NCBI GenBank assembly: GCA_963691655.1
Contig: OY829328.1
Span: forward strand, 5,236,204 to 5,300,203
Length of the DNA: 64,000 bases
Direction of reading: 5' to 3'
Origin: Toxonevra muliebris
Taxonomy: Eukaryota > Arthropoda > Insecta > Diptera > Pallopteridae
In this document: one piece after another, positions 22,256-31,742 of the stretch
Numbering within the stretch: position 1 is the first letter of the stretch
Layout: each line of letters starts with the position of its first letter
Notes under the pieces: generated by a model
Told to the model about the DNA's origin: nothing
What the model saw: only the letters and a program-made list of their open reading frames with translations
Databases searched by the model: none
Position numbers and translations under genes: made by a program

Positions 22256-22302
22256 AACCAAGTAAATCGAAATTACGGCACCTTAATCTAATTTATTTGA
22301 AA
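22256..22302 (+). repeat. Dispersed repeat, copy B
   Basis: Second copy of the 47-bp segment at 2592-2638, with 45 of 47 bases identical and the same orientation. Confidence 0.6.
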
Positions 22303-22437
22303 ACTCTTAGAACAAACGTTCGAAATCACAAAAGATACTACCTCTAAGTATGTTTTTAATTGAAATCGGACGTACGGGAGTTTAAGCGTTAAGTTAATAA
22401 CTTATTGTTAATTAATAAATAATAACAATTTCATTGT

Positions 22438-22474
22438 TTAAACCTAGGATGAACACCTGGGCCTAATCAGGCCC
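22438..22474. repeat. TTAA terminus with palindrome GGGCCTAATCAGGCCC
   Basis: TTAA at 22438-22441, 17 nt of unique sequence, then a 16-bp near-palindrome (7 of 8 pairs) at 22459-22474. It has the same layout as the ends at 2204 and 14472. No matching right end found. Confidence 0.4.
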
Positions 22475-22688
22475 ATTTTGAGTTTCAATATGTATATCTC
22501 TTTTGTTTCTTGATGAATCGGTCGGAAACTCCATTTTCTTGTGGCAATGTTTTCTGAGCACAAAGGAAAAAAAAATATTTCTTCTATTTTTTAAGCCAAT
22601 GTATTTCTTTTTGTGTGTTGGTATTAGCACTTATGTATATATCGTTTTTGGATGTTTTTGTTTATGTTTCACAACCCAACATTTCCAG

Positions 22689-22751
22689 AAATCAAGTATA
22701 AGACGTTCATTGAATTCAATGAATATGACACTGAAGCTGCTGCAGCCACTG
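22689..22751 (+). pseudogene. Isolated serpin reactive-centre-hinge exon
   Basis: A 63-bp segment with acceptor TTTCCAG and donor GTAAGT encodes IKYKTFIEFNEYDTEAAAAT in the phase set by those sites. This matches the serpin hinge that precedes the reactive-centre loop (usual form KTFIEVNEEGTEAAAAT). The P15 glycine of inhibitory serpins is Asp here. I found no exon for the rest of a serpin within several kb, so it is a relic or an exon of a rearranged gene. A following open segment (23084-23241), in compatible phase after TTGCATAG, has no clear serpin C-terminal motif. Confidence 0.6.
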
Positions 22752-23719
22752 GTAAGTAAATGAAAAAACTTAGTCACTTTAAGGTGTGAATTGAATCAGT
22801 TTGAGGTTTACACTTAGGTAAAACTCAGAATAAATTTGTATCCGCTATCAAAAGATTTTCCCTGTGATACAAATATAACTTCTTGTTAAATATTTTCCAT
22901 TAAAAGCTGAAATTCTCTTTCTAAATTGAAAAATGCAGCTCTAAATATCTGAAAGAAATGCGTTCATGCTTGCGTCCATGTGAACAGACACTTATACAAA
23001 GTTGATCACTATTTTGTTAAAAATAATGTTTTTTGTTTGTGTACTATCGTTGAAATAAAATATTTTTAAAATTTGTTTGCATAGGCTGGGATTTCGCAAC
23101 GCAACGGATTCTTTGTACATTGCACTTCGAGTTTCCTTCCGCATTAAACTATAGGAAATACAACCATGACTTCAGGTATGATATATTGATCGATCAGCTG
23201 CTGTTTCATTCATGGCAAAGCGTTGCCAGAACCTTGTAAATAAATTATGGTAAATATTTGCGTTTTAATTTGAATAAGGCATTAATTTTTTAATTCTTAA
23301 ATAATTACGTTGATTCTTTTAAGTTTTGGTGACGTATTCAAAAATATCTTTTCTGTTATGTGACCATTTAAATAGAATGTCATAACTTTTGAGAGTCACT
23401 ATTATTACTGCAACGCTTTTGTGTTTGGGTGGCAAGTTCAGCAAATGTTTAACGCAACTTTGAGGCCAATGAAGTGGACTGTGACACAAGCGTTTTATTA
23501 AGAAAACAAATTTCACTTTTGTTTTGCAATTGTGTTTTTGGCAAGAAGCTCTCGAGCTCGACATAAGTTAACAAAGTAAATTTAAAGCAAAAATTTATTT
23601 ACAAAAATATTAAATCGTGTAATGTAGTCAAGAAAACCGCCAAAGTCCAATAAACCCCAAATTTAGAAGAAGTGTTGATTCTGCGTCAATAAAAAGTCAC
23701 TACAGCATCAACGACAGCT

Positions 23720-24292
23720 ATGGAAGATTGCCAAACCGATGATGATGATGGAAAACACTTGCAAATTGCACAGAAAACTTATAAGTATCCATTGCTGCAG
23801 AATGTTCATATGCAGCTGCTCGCTCCGCCGAGCACAACGGGCAGCACAATTTACACACGTGGAGATATAACTTATTTCCATTATTCGTGTGATGATACCC
23901 CCGACACTGGCTGGGGTTGTGCATATCGTACGCTACAATCGACCTGTTCGTGGGTGTTAAGTAAACGCGGAACGCCACAACTGTCAGTACCTTCCATACG
24001 GGATATTCAACAGATCCTAGTACAAATCGGTGATAAACCGAATGAGTTTATAGGCTCATTTGATTGGATTGGCGCTCTTGAGGTTTTCTATGTTATTGAT
24101 ACCTTGTACGATGTATCATGTAAAATTTTGCACATACCATGTCGTGAGGAATTGAAAAAATATGCAAATGTACTGAAAAAATATTTTGAAGACTTTGGCG
24201 GTTTTGTGATGATGGGTGGCGATATGGACGCCGCCTCCAAGGGGATTGCAGGCATTCACATAAGCGGAAATCAAGCATACTTTTTAATTGTT
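23720..24292 (+). CDS. UFSP1: UFSP1 exon 1
   Basis: Starts at the ATG at 23720 (MEDCQTDDDDGK) and holds the nucleophile Cys67. If the intron were retained the frame would run to a stop at 24427 and lose the Asp-His pair, so the spliced form is required for activity. Confidence 0.92.
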
Positions 24293-25606
24293 GTGAGTAT
24301 TGGAATGAAGATGAAGGGGTTCGTTATTATTATTTATTGTTATCAATTAAGTCAATTTAAATATTTATTGATACGCAACGAATGTGTGTACTATTGTGTA
24401 AAATTATATATGGTATTGTGCATATAAAAGGTATATTTAAATGATATTTAATTAGGTGTATTGATATGTAATTTTATATTTTAGTATTTATACGGTTTTT
24501 AATTTTGAGTTAAAGCAGGAATTAGTTTTTAAAATGCTTTGATTTTCAACTTGTTGAAATTGTAAGAAGTATTTGTCTATAGACATTTGTGTTCAAAGCA
24601 ACCTTTATTTAGGTGCGCCAATTTTATTTATTAGTTAAAAATATCCAACATTTTCCCGATTATCTTTGAAAACCTTGTTTTTGTTTCCAATCCTTAATCC
24701 TTCCATGAAAAGTTTGAAAAAACACTGTGGAACTATGGTATTTTCCAGCACTATTAATTTGCATAGTGATATTTTTCCAATATCAATTTGGAATAGTTAA
24801 TTATTAGTCAAGCTCAGTAAAAGGACATAAGCTCTGATGTTTTATTCGAAATCAGTATATACCAAATTGATTATATGCAGAAAATTCCCCTTAGTTTGTA
24901 ATGCCCAAGAAGAAATCACTTCGCCCATTAAAGCTTCCCACAAGCATCAGCTTTAAGTGTCGGAATCTTTTGTATACGTATTCACTAATCTGAGATATTG
25001 GAACTTTCATTTCTAATTGAGTAAACAATATTTTATAAAGGGAAACCCCTAATAAAAAAATCAAATCATTAAAAAAGCCTAAAATATGAATGAAATTGTC
25101 CAAGCTGGAATAGTAACTAGTATTTTCCTTATTTAAAATCTTAGTGATTTGATTAAAAAATTTGATATCATGAATGGTTCTTGGCAGCTCCCGTCATGTG
25201 TGTGATAAATGTAAACAGCGAAGTCTAGATGGGATGAAATGTTATATATCGTTTTACACAATCTCCCTTCCTATTCCAACTGTCATCGTGACAGCACAGA
25301 TATATCAGAAGGATTAAAAAAAATCTTAAATTAAATAAATAAACCATCCGTTTTTTTAGTTAAAATGCAATTTCATGAATTACCTAAAGAAGATTGCTTC
25401 AATATTATTTCACATTTCTAAATATGCCTTACTGGAAATATGAAAATATAATTACACTTTTTCTGTTTCTTTTTCAGGATCCGCATTTTGTGGGCGTACC
25501 AAAATCCGTACATGATCTAATTGAACACGGCTACATACGTTGGCAACACACTTCGGAGTTTGTTGATAGTTCCTTTTATAATCTTTGTTTACCTCAATTA
25601 AAATAA
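23720..25606 (+). CDS. UFSP1: Ufm1-specific protease 1 type cysteine protease (two exons)
   Basis: Exons 23720-24292 and 25478-25606 join in phase 0 to give 233 aa. UFSP proteases mature the ubiquitin-like UFM1 precursor and remove UFM1 from targets. Motifs seen: TPDTGWGCAYRTLQS with the catalytic Cys at residue 67, GGDMDAASKGIAGI near residues 165-178, and across the splice junction YFLIV-DPHFVG, where Asp192 and His194 complete the Cys-Asp-His triad. The short length and lack of the long N-terminal domain of UFSP2 place it with UFSP1. The donor is GTGAGT at 24293; the acceptor TTTTCAG ends at 25477. AATAAA lies at 25809-25814. Drosophila CG30157 is the likely counterpart, from memory. Confidence 0.93.
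24293..25477 (+). other. UFSP1 intron
   Basis: 1185-bp GT..AG intron without further recognisable features. Confidence 0.85.
25478..25606 (+). CDS. UFSP1: UFSP1 exon 2
   Basis: Encodes DPHFVGVPKSVHDLIEHGYI and ends DSSFYNLCLPQLK with TAA. Contains the catalytic Asp and His. Confidence 0.92.
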   Translation, partial: DPHFVGVPKSVHDLIEHGYIRWQHTSEFVDSSFYNLCLPQLK

Positions 25607-25808
25607 TAATTTGTGCTTGTTTATTCTTGTGTCATATATGAATTTGTAAATCCTAAGCTATTACCTAATATTAATTTGTAATTAAGTTTTACAATCACAA
25701 AGAAAAAAAAAAAAAAAAAAGAAAAACTGAAGGCAACATAATCTCGTCTAACGAATAATATTAATGTAATTTCGACATACAAAACAACCAACCAAAAAAG
25801 AAATCTCT

Positions 25809-25814
25809 AATAAA
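25809..25814 (+). terminator. Poly(A) signal AATAAA, UFSP1 gene
   Basis: About 200 nt after the stop codon, followed by a T-rich stretch. Confidence 0.55.
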
Positions 25815-26355
25815 TGCAAAATTCTATTTTTGCGTTCACAAAAGCATTTTCAATTTTTTTACTTTTTTTTTAAATTTCGTACAAAATGATTTTTAGGTTT
25901 CAGCACTGTGTAAAGGGAACTATCAGCAATACTTTGGAGTTTCAGAGATTTTAATTTTTTTATTTTTATTTTTCTTCAATATGTTTTAACATAAATTTTT
26001 ATAGTTTTCTTACGTTCTTTTTTCTTGTTTGTTTGTTTTTAGAAAGAGGGAGGAAATAACTTCAAAAACTTTGATTAATAATTGCTTATTTTCGTATCGC
26101 GCTCAACATTTCGCTGCCGCAAGCAAAATACATACATAGATGATATTAGCTTTGAAAAAGACATCAGCAAAAAAGAAAACTAATACAAGAACTGATAAGC
26201 GAAAGCTAAACGTGAAAATTTAATCGGAAGTTGAAAGCAATGAGGGCGATAAGACTGCATAACTTCTGCTTGACTACTTTTCATTGGTAGTAGAGTAGTA
26301 GCTAAAATAGAAGGAAGACCAAAAAACATGTAAAAGAACAAAAACGAAACGCATC

Positions 26356-26362
26356 TATAAAA
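26356..26362 (+). promoter_or_regulatory. TATA-box candidate for the CYP6 gene
   Basis: TATAAAA lies 107 nt upstream of the P450 start codon, a common arrangement for insect CYP6 genes. No start-site data support it. Confidence 0.35.
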
Positions 26363-26462
26363 TAAACTTTAAACTGTGCGTAATTGATTCCAAATAAAAA
26401 AGAAATTTACCAAAAAATATAAACACCTGAAGCACGAAGAACAAAAAGCAAAAATCTTAAAA

Positions 26463-27552
26463 ATGGATCTATTTTCCATGTTTCAACGTCTCTTCTTCAC
26501 CGCCTTAGGTTTCGTTTCGCTCTTCTACTTCGTTGTTAAAATCAGTTTGTTACATTGGAAAAAGCGTGGCATTCTACACGATAAGCCCAAATTTCTGTAT
26601 GGTAACCTGAGCGGTGTGGGACAGAAACGACATGTGACGAAAACAATGCAGGAGCTCTATGTCAAATACAAGGGAAAAGCGCCATTCATTGGATTCTATG
26701 CTTATCTGAAACCGATGATCTTAGTACTGGATATTGAATTGGTACAACAGATATTGACCACAAACGCCGATCATTTTATTGAACGCGGCCTCTACCACAA
26801 TGAAGCAGGGGATCCACTGTCAGCTAATCTCATGCAACTGGACGGTGACAAATGGCTGCAAATGCGTGAGAAATTGAAGCCGATATTTTCTATTGAAAAG
26901 GTGGAATTTGTAATGCCTACACTGACGCATGTAGCTGAGACATTCGGCCATTTTCTGAATGCGCGACCCAGCCTTACCGAAGAGGTATTCGATATCAATG
27001 TTCTGGTCGATAGATACAATGTTGATGCTATTTCAGCGTTGGCATTTGGCATGCCCGGCGATTCAATGCAACATCCCAACACTGAATTCCGTACAATGGC
27101 GCGTACCTATTTAAAGAATTTTAATCTGGTAAAATCGTATTTGGCAATAAATTATCCGAATATAGCTCGCCTGCTGCAATATAAAACTTATGACCAAACA
27201 GCGACTAAGTATTTCTTAAATCTGATAAATGAAAAAATCACGGAACGCGAATGGAACCACATTCAAACACAAAATGATTTCCTGCAACTTTTCATTGAAT
27301 TGAAGCATCTGCAAAATCCAAACCAACAATTTTTCGATAATAAACAAATTGCAGCCCATGCCTTCTCATTTCTGTTAGTCGGCTTGGAGTCATGCAATAA
27401 CACTATGGCTTTCTGTTTATATGAATTGGCTCTACATCCGGACCTGCAAGAAGAGGCTCGTCATGAAATTACCGAAGTAATGCGCAATAATGGGAACAGA
27501 ATAAACTTTCACAGTCTTAAGCAAATGCAATTTTTGAAACAGATTCTCTACG
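26463..27552 (+). CDS. CYP6 exon 1
   Basis: Encodes residues 1-363 plus one base. The donor GTAAGT at 27553 follows KQMQFLKQILY. Confidence 0.93.
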
Positions 27553-28519
27553 GTAAGTTCGATTTGTTGCATTTGAAACGGTAATGGTAATACTCACTGT
27601 TGGAAATAATCATCATTCCATTAATGTAGTAAAGCATTGGCTATTTCCTTGGCATTGAAAAATGGAATGGCAACGAAAGTAAATTTCATTTTAATTAAAA
27701 AACTTTTTCATAAGTTTTCAAGTTGTTAATATTATTTCAATCTGGCAAAGCTAGTGAATGCTAGCTAAATTTCATTATCGGGGTCAACTCAAATGCTAAA
27801 GCTAAAACATCGTTCCAATGTTGCTTTGTTGTATTCCCTAAACGTAGTTGAAATGAGTGTTTACGATATTCCAACATACAAGCGTCGGTGCTAGTTACAA
27901 TGGTTGCGTTTTTCGAAGTGATTAATCAGAAATTAGTGATCAGTGTTTGCGTCTTAGAAACGGCATGATGCATTAGTATTAAAATTTTTAAAAATCATTA
28001 TATTCTAATTTGTGGATTTACATAATTAAGTATCATTAGCATTCGAATTTTCAGTTATTAAATTTATATACATATATTTTTAATTTTGCAGAAACATTAC
28101 GCAAATACGCTCCATATCCGTTGTTGCTGCGCAACACCATTAAAGATTATGAAGTTGCCAATTCGGTGTTCATGCTGCAGCGCGGCAACCACGTTGTTAT
28201 ACCAGTTTCAGCCATTCATTACGATGAACGTATCTACCCAAATCCGAATCGGTTTGATCCAGCACGTTTCAATGCTGAGGTTGTGCGACGGCGTCATCCA
28301 ATGGCATGGTTGCCATTTGGTGCTGGCCCAAGAAATTGCATAGCACAGCACTTGGCTGTGCTACAAATGATGATCGGCCTGGCGACATTGCTGCAAAATT
28401 ACACTTTCAGTCCATGTCCAGAGACGATCCAACCCATGCAGTACAATAATGCAAAATTGTTGCTTACGCCCAAGTCGGATATAAAGCTGCGTGTGGATCG
28501 TGTAAAGACAAACTCTTAA
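26463..28519 (+). CDS. Cytochrome P450, CYP6 family (two exons)
   Basis: Exons 26463-27552 and 28092-28519 give 505 aa, the normal length. Microsomal P450s of this family oxidise xenobiotics, and some act on hormones. Residues 1-30 are a hydrophobic membrane anchor. WLQMR (131-135) is the C-helix WxxxR. The I-helix is VGLESCNNTM (306-315), with Ser310 where most relatives have Thr. ETLR (364-367) is the K-helix ExxR, split by the intron after its first base. PNRF (415-418) is the PxRF motif, and FGAGPRNCIA (439-448) is the haem loop with ligand Cys446. The residue two after Cys is Ala, not the usual Gly, and the next residues (QHLAVLQ) are unlike the common xRFGxxQ. The intron position is usual for CYP6 genes. 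The subfamily cannot be assigned by eye. Confidence 0.94.
27553..28091 (+). other. CYP6 intron
   Basis: 539-bp GT..AG intron; no other feature seen. Confidence 0.85.
28092..28519 (+). CDS. CYP6 exon 2
   Basis: The acceptor TTTTGCAG ends at 28091. Encodes residues 364-505 from TLRKYAPYPLLLR through the haem-binding loop to TAA. Confidence 0.93.
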
Positions 28520-28897
28520 AGACACACTTTCAAGACATTCTTCGTTGTTGTATTTGCTTTGCTCTATTTCAATTCTTACTATCTTCCAATTATTTTTTTA
28601 GGCTACTATTACCTACTACTTGTGTATAAAAAAATTTCAAACGGTTTTGCTTTATTATTACTACTTTTTGTATTTAAATGTACAAATAGTTTTACTATTT
28701 TGATTTAAGGATTTTGTTATTATTATTTTTTAATGAACTTTAATGAGTGTATGTGCATGTGATATACGTATAAACAGAAATTGAAATGAATTATATTTCT
28801 TATGTATTTTGTAAGTAATCGTAACACTTTTTTATGTATAATTGTTAAATGCTTGTGCGAAAGGGTATACAATTTTGGGAACAAGAACAAACTTTTA

Positions 28898-28903
28898 AAT
28901 AAA
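28898..28903 (+). terminator. Poly(A) signal candidate, CYP6 gene
   Basis: AATAAA about 380 nt after the stop; no nearer canonical signal was found. Confidence 0.35.
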
Positions 28904-29072
28904 AATTCACCAACGTTATCAAAATTTGAATTTTTATTACAAAAGAAAACGGACATACTGCACAAATGCATTGAGGCTCTGTTACTGTATCCGTACGAAG
29001 TACTACGTGTGAACACTTGTGTCATTCATTGCAAACATGCTTTTGATATATGAATTACTAGAACTAGATGAA

Positions 29073-29310
29073 TCAAACGCATGCCATCGAATTTTTAATT
29101 TGTAAATCTGCCGAACGGATTGGCGTATCGTAAACTGTTTCGGCTGCAGAAGTTTGTAAGCGCTCCTTAAAACATGTTCTGAACCCCATCAAATGAGTCC
29201 AAATTGCTGTTATGGTTTTTACAGACATGTTTGAAAGTGGGACGGTTTCAGGCCAACGAGAAAACCGGTCAATCATGGTTAGTCAATAACGATATCCTTT
29301 ATCTAGCGTT
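29073..29310 (-). pseudogene. Gypsy-type LTR retrotransposon pol fragment (integrase), internally deleted
   Basis: On the minus strand GYRY, a stop, then LTMIDRFSRWPETVPLSN match the start of the integrase core of Ty3/Gypsy-type elements; MIDRFSRWPE includes the first catalytic Asp. The frame then jumps directly to GFRTCFKERLQTSAAETVYD, which normally lies over 100 residues later near the end of pol. The other catalytic residues are missing. No LTRs are visible nearby. A dead fragment. Confidence 0.8.
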
Positions 29311-29515
29311 TTGCCAAGACAGTAAAAGTACAATCACACTTTTTCATCAGCTTCGTCAATGCCATGAATTTTCTGAAGACAGTAAATAAGACAGCTGACA
29401 ATAAAGTAAAGTTAAGTATCTGTCATTTTCTTAGAAATGAATTGTCCTAACAATTGTGTAGATGCCTCCGTCACATAGACAATTTTTTAACAGCTAAAAT
29501 GCATTCTTAACTGGC

Positions 29516-29549
29516 TTCAGAGCGCTGTTTGATGTAAACACAGGGTTAA
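29516..29549. repeat. TTAA-type terminus (right end)
   Basis: Reverse complemented, TTAA is followed by CCCTGTGTTTACATC and an imperfect AGCGCT-centred palindrome. It resembles the terminus at 1643. A partner end was not found. Confidence 0.35.
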
Positions 29550-30044
29550 TGAGTGATATAAAGATGTCCAGATGGGCGTGGTCAAAACGTTTGTCTGGTA
29601 TAGGATTGCCATTTATTATTATATTTCATTTTACCTAAACCCGGGAAAAATTCCCATAATTAAAAAAATAAATAGGGTATCTAATTTCCACAAAATAAAA
29701 ACAAACGTATTTTTTGTTCGTTTCCTCTTTTTCTTCTTACTATTCACTATAGATTAGTAATCCACTAAGTGTAGTAGGTGAAAAATCTACACGAGACACA
29801 AATTTTTGGTTTTTCGTATTTATTTATTTATAATGCATTTTTTTTAAATTCTATTATCACTTTGCTTTCATTCATCCCTTTTATTTTTTTAATTTTTGAA
29901 AAAAGGAGACTTATTTCAGTTTATTTATTTTTTTTACATGTAATTTTAAAATAATGTAGAGATAAACGAAAGTGGTGCCAACGGAGGTGTTAGGATCTAA
30001 CGACTTTCTCCTTCTTAAACTTTTCGTTTCAAGGTTATTTCAAT

Positions 30045-30338
30045 CAGTGTAGCCAACTCAGCACTTTTTCGCTGATTTTAGTGCTTTTTGAAAATTAAAA
30101 CGCGGAAAAAAGGTGATTTAACGCTCAGCGCGATTTTTAAATTTAAAATATCTTCGAATAATTGCAGAAATTTTCATTGACTAGAAGTATCAGATGTACG
30201 CCAGTATTAGTGAAAAAGTTTAAATGTATTAACTTTTCTCGTACTTTTATAAGGAAAAAATTTAACGCTTTTTTAAAGAAAATACTCGTTTTATTCTTTA
30301 TTTTAGCGGATTTTTAATAACAAAAGTTGGCCACACTG
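30045..30338. mobile_element. hAT MITE with perfect 8-bp target duplication
   Basis: ATTTCAAT flanks both ends (30037-30044 and 30339-30346). Termini are CAGTGTAGCCAACT and, reverse complemented, CAGTGTGGCCAACT (13 of 14). The element is 294 bp with no coding capacity. Size, ends and duplication length all fit a hAT miniature element. Confidence 0.9.
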
Positions 30339-30346
30339 ATTTCAAT

Positions 30347-31560
30347 GCAACCATGGTATGAAACGTTTCTTTTCCATTTTGTTTCGCAACATATGTGCAA
30401 GAAATCGTATTCCTTTAAGTTTGAATATTATACCTATACAAACTACATTTTAAAAGATTGAATATACTTTGCATATTTAATAAATCTCTCAAGAAAGTTT
30501 TATCACACTTCGGTATGTAATTTTCAGAAATTGTGTGAACGATAACTACACTTTAATAATAGTTATTAATTTTTTTTGTGCATACTCACAAAATACAACT
30601 ATGTATCCAACTGGAAAATGAAATTATCTCACTGTTTCAGTTTCCTCTTGGCAGTTGAACGAAACGAATAAAATATATTCCTCTTGCGGGTAATTCTGTT
30701 ATTGTAATTTTTCATATAAGTTCGCTTCATAGAAGATAAAAGGAAAATAGAATGTGAAAAAACTAAAAAAAAAGTGTCCATTTCAATAAAAGGGGAGTGT
30801 AAAACGAAAAAAGTGAATATAAAATTTCGAGACGAATTTATCGCTTAAATTCTGTATGAAAATGTGAAAAAGGTTAGAGAAATTTCTTAAAGGATACAGT
30901 TGAACATAACAGTAAAAAATTGGATGAACAAGTATATAGAAAAAGAGGAGCAATGTGAAGAGATATGGTGAAAAGTACGAAAAGAATTGCATACGAAAAA
31001 GGTAAATGCTAGAAAGTTTGCCGAAACAAGTAATAAAAATGAATATATGAAATAAAATGAAACATGAAATAGTAAAATTTGCAAATAACAACAAAAAAAA
31101 AATTTGATTTCCATTAATTTAATTCAAAATAAAAACTTTAAAAAGCCCAGACTGTTCAGAAACCAAAATTTCTCAATTCCAACTCGAAACCAAAAATTTT
31201 CAGCATTTGAAAGTATATATGGATTTATATGTGTATGTATGCGTGTGTGTGTCTACAATACAAATAACACCAAAACAACGACGAACATGAGAATAACAAA
31301 GTGAAGCATAAAGGACGACTCGACTCTCAAATTTTTCGTCCTTTGTTCGATGAGCGGTTTGTGTTTTAATTTTTTTGTACTTTTACATTTTTTTCCATTC
31401 AAGAATTTGCGTTCGAAAGCAGGAGCGCTTTATTCAGGGTTGTTTTTGTTTTGATATATGAACTTTTTTTTGTTGCTCTTTGTTGACAACAACATTTCGC
31501 TGGCGACTGCCTCTCCTTAGTAGCCGCGCAGTTTCAGTAGTGGTGTAGTACTTTTGCCGC
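30347..31560. other. Intergenic, nothing recognised
   Basis: AT-rich spacer. The long minus-strand frames at 30783-31114 are Phe/Ile/Leu-rich products of A-rich plus-strand DNA and are not accepted. Confidence 0.4.
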
Positions 31561-31566
31561 CTGGAA

Positions 31567-31573
31567 TATAAAA
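31567..31573 (+). promoter_or_regulatory. TATA-box candidate in a GC-richer island
   Basis: TATAAAA sits within the most GC-rich stretch of the region (31490-31620). About 165 nt downstream is a strong donor GTAAGT (31737-31742). It could be the promoter and first non-coding exon of mim, whose first coding exon has an upstream acceptor at 52771. Inference only. Confidence 0.3.
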
Positions 31574-31599
31574 CAGCAAAAAGGGCGGGGAGATAGGGA

Positions 31600-31736
31600 G
31601 GAAGAATAATTTAATTGTTTCATTCCACTCCTGACGCGCTTCATATTCAGTTTTCTTTGGATTACTTGGGATTTTCCTTTGCTGCTTCTTTCATTTATTG
31701 AAATAAACGAATTGATTCAACTGCCAAAAAGTGCAT
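31600..31736 (+). other. mim: Possible non-coding first exon of mim
   Basis: Start estimated about 30 nt after the TATAAAA; the end is set by GTGCAT|GTAAGT. Nothing in the sequence proves the 21-kb splice to 52772. Confidence 0.22.
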
Positions 31737-31742
31737 GTAAGT

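Noticed and set aside
23084..23241. Open segment after TTGCATAG that would continue the serpin hinge exon in phase
   Set aside because: The translation (GWDFATQRILCTLHFEFPSA and on) lacks the expected serpin C-terminal motifs, so I do not claim it as the next exon.
30783..31114. Two overlapping minus-strand hydrophobic frames
   Set aside because: Low-complexity F/I/L/Y translation of A-rich sequence, no signal of coding.
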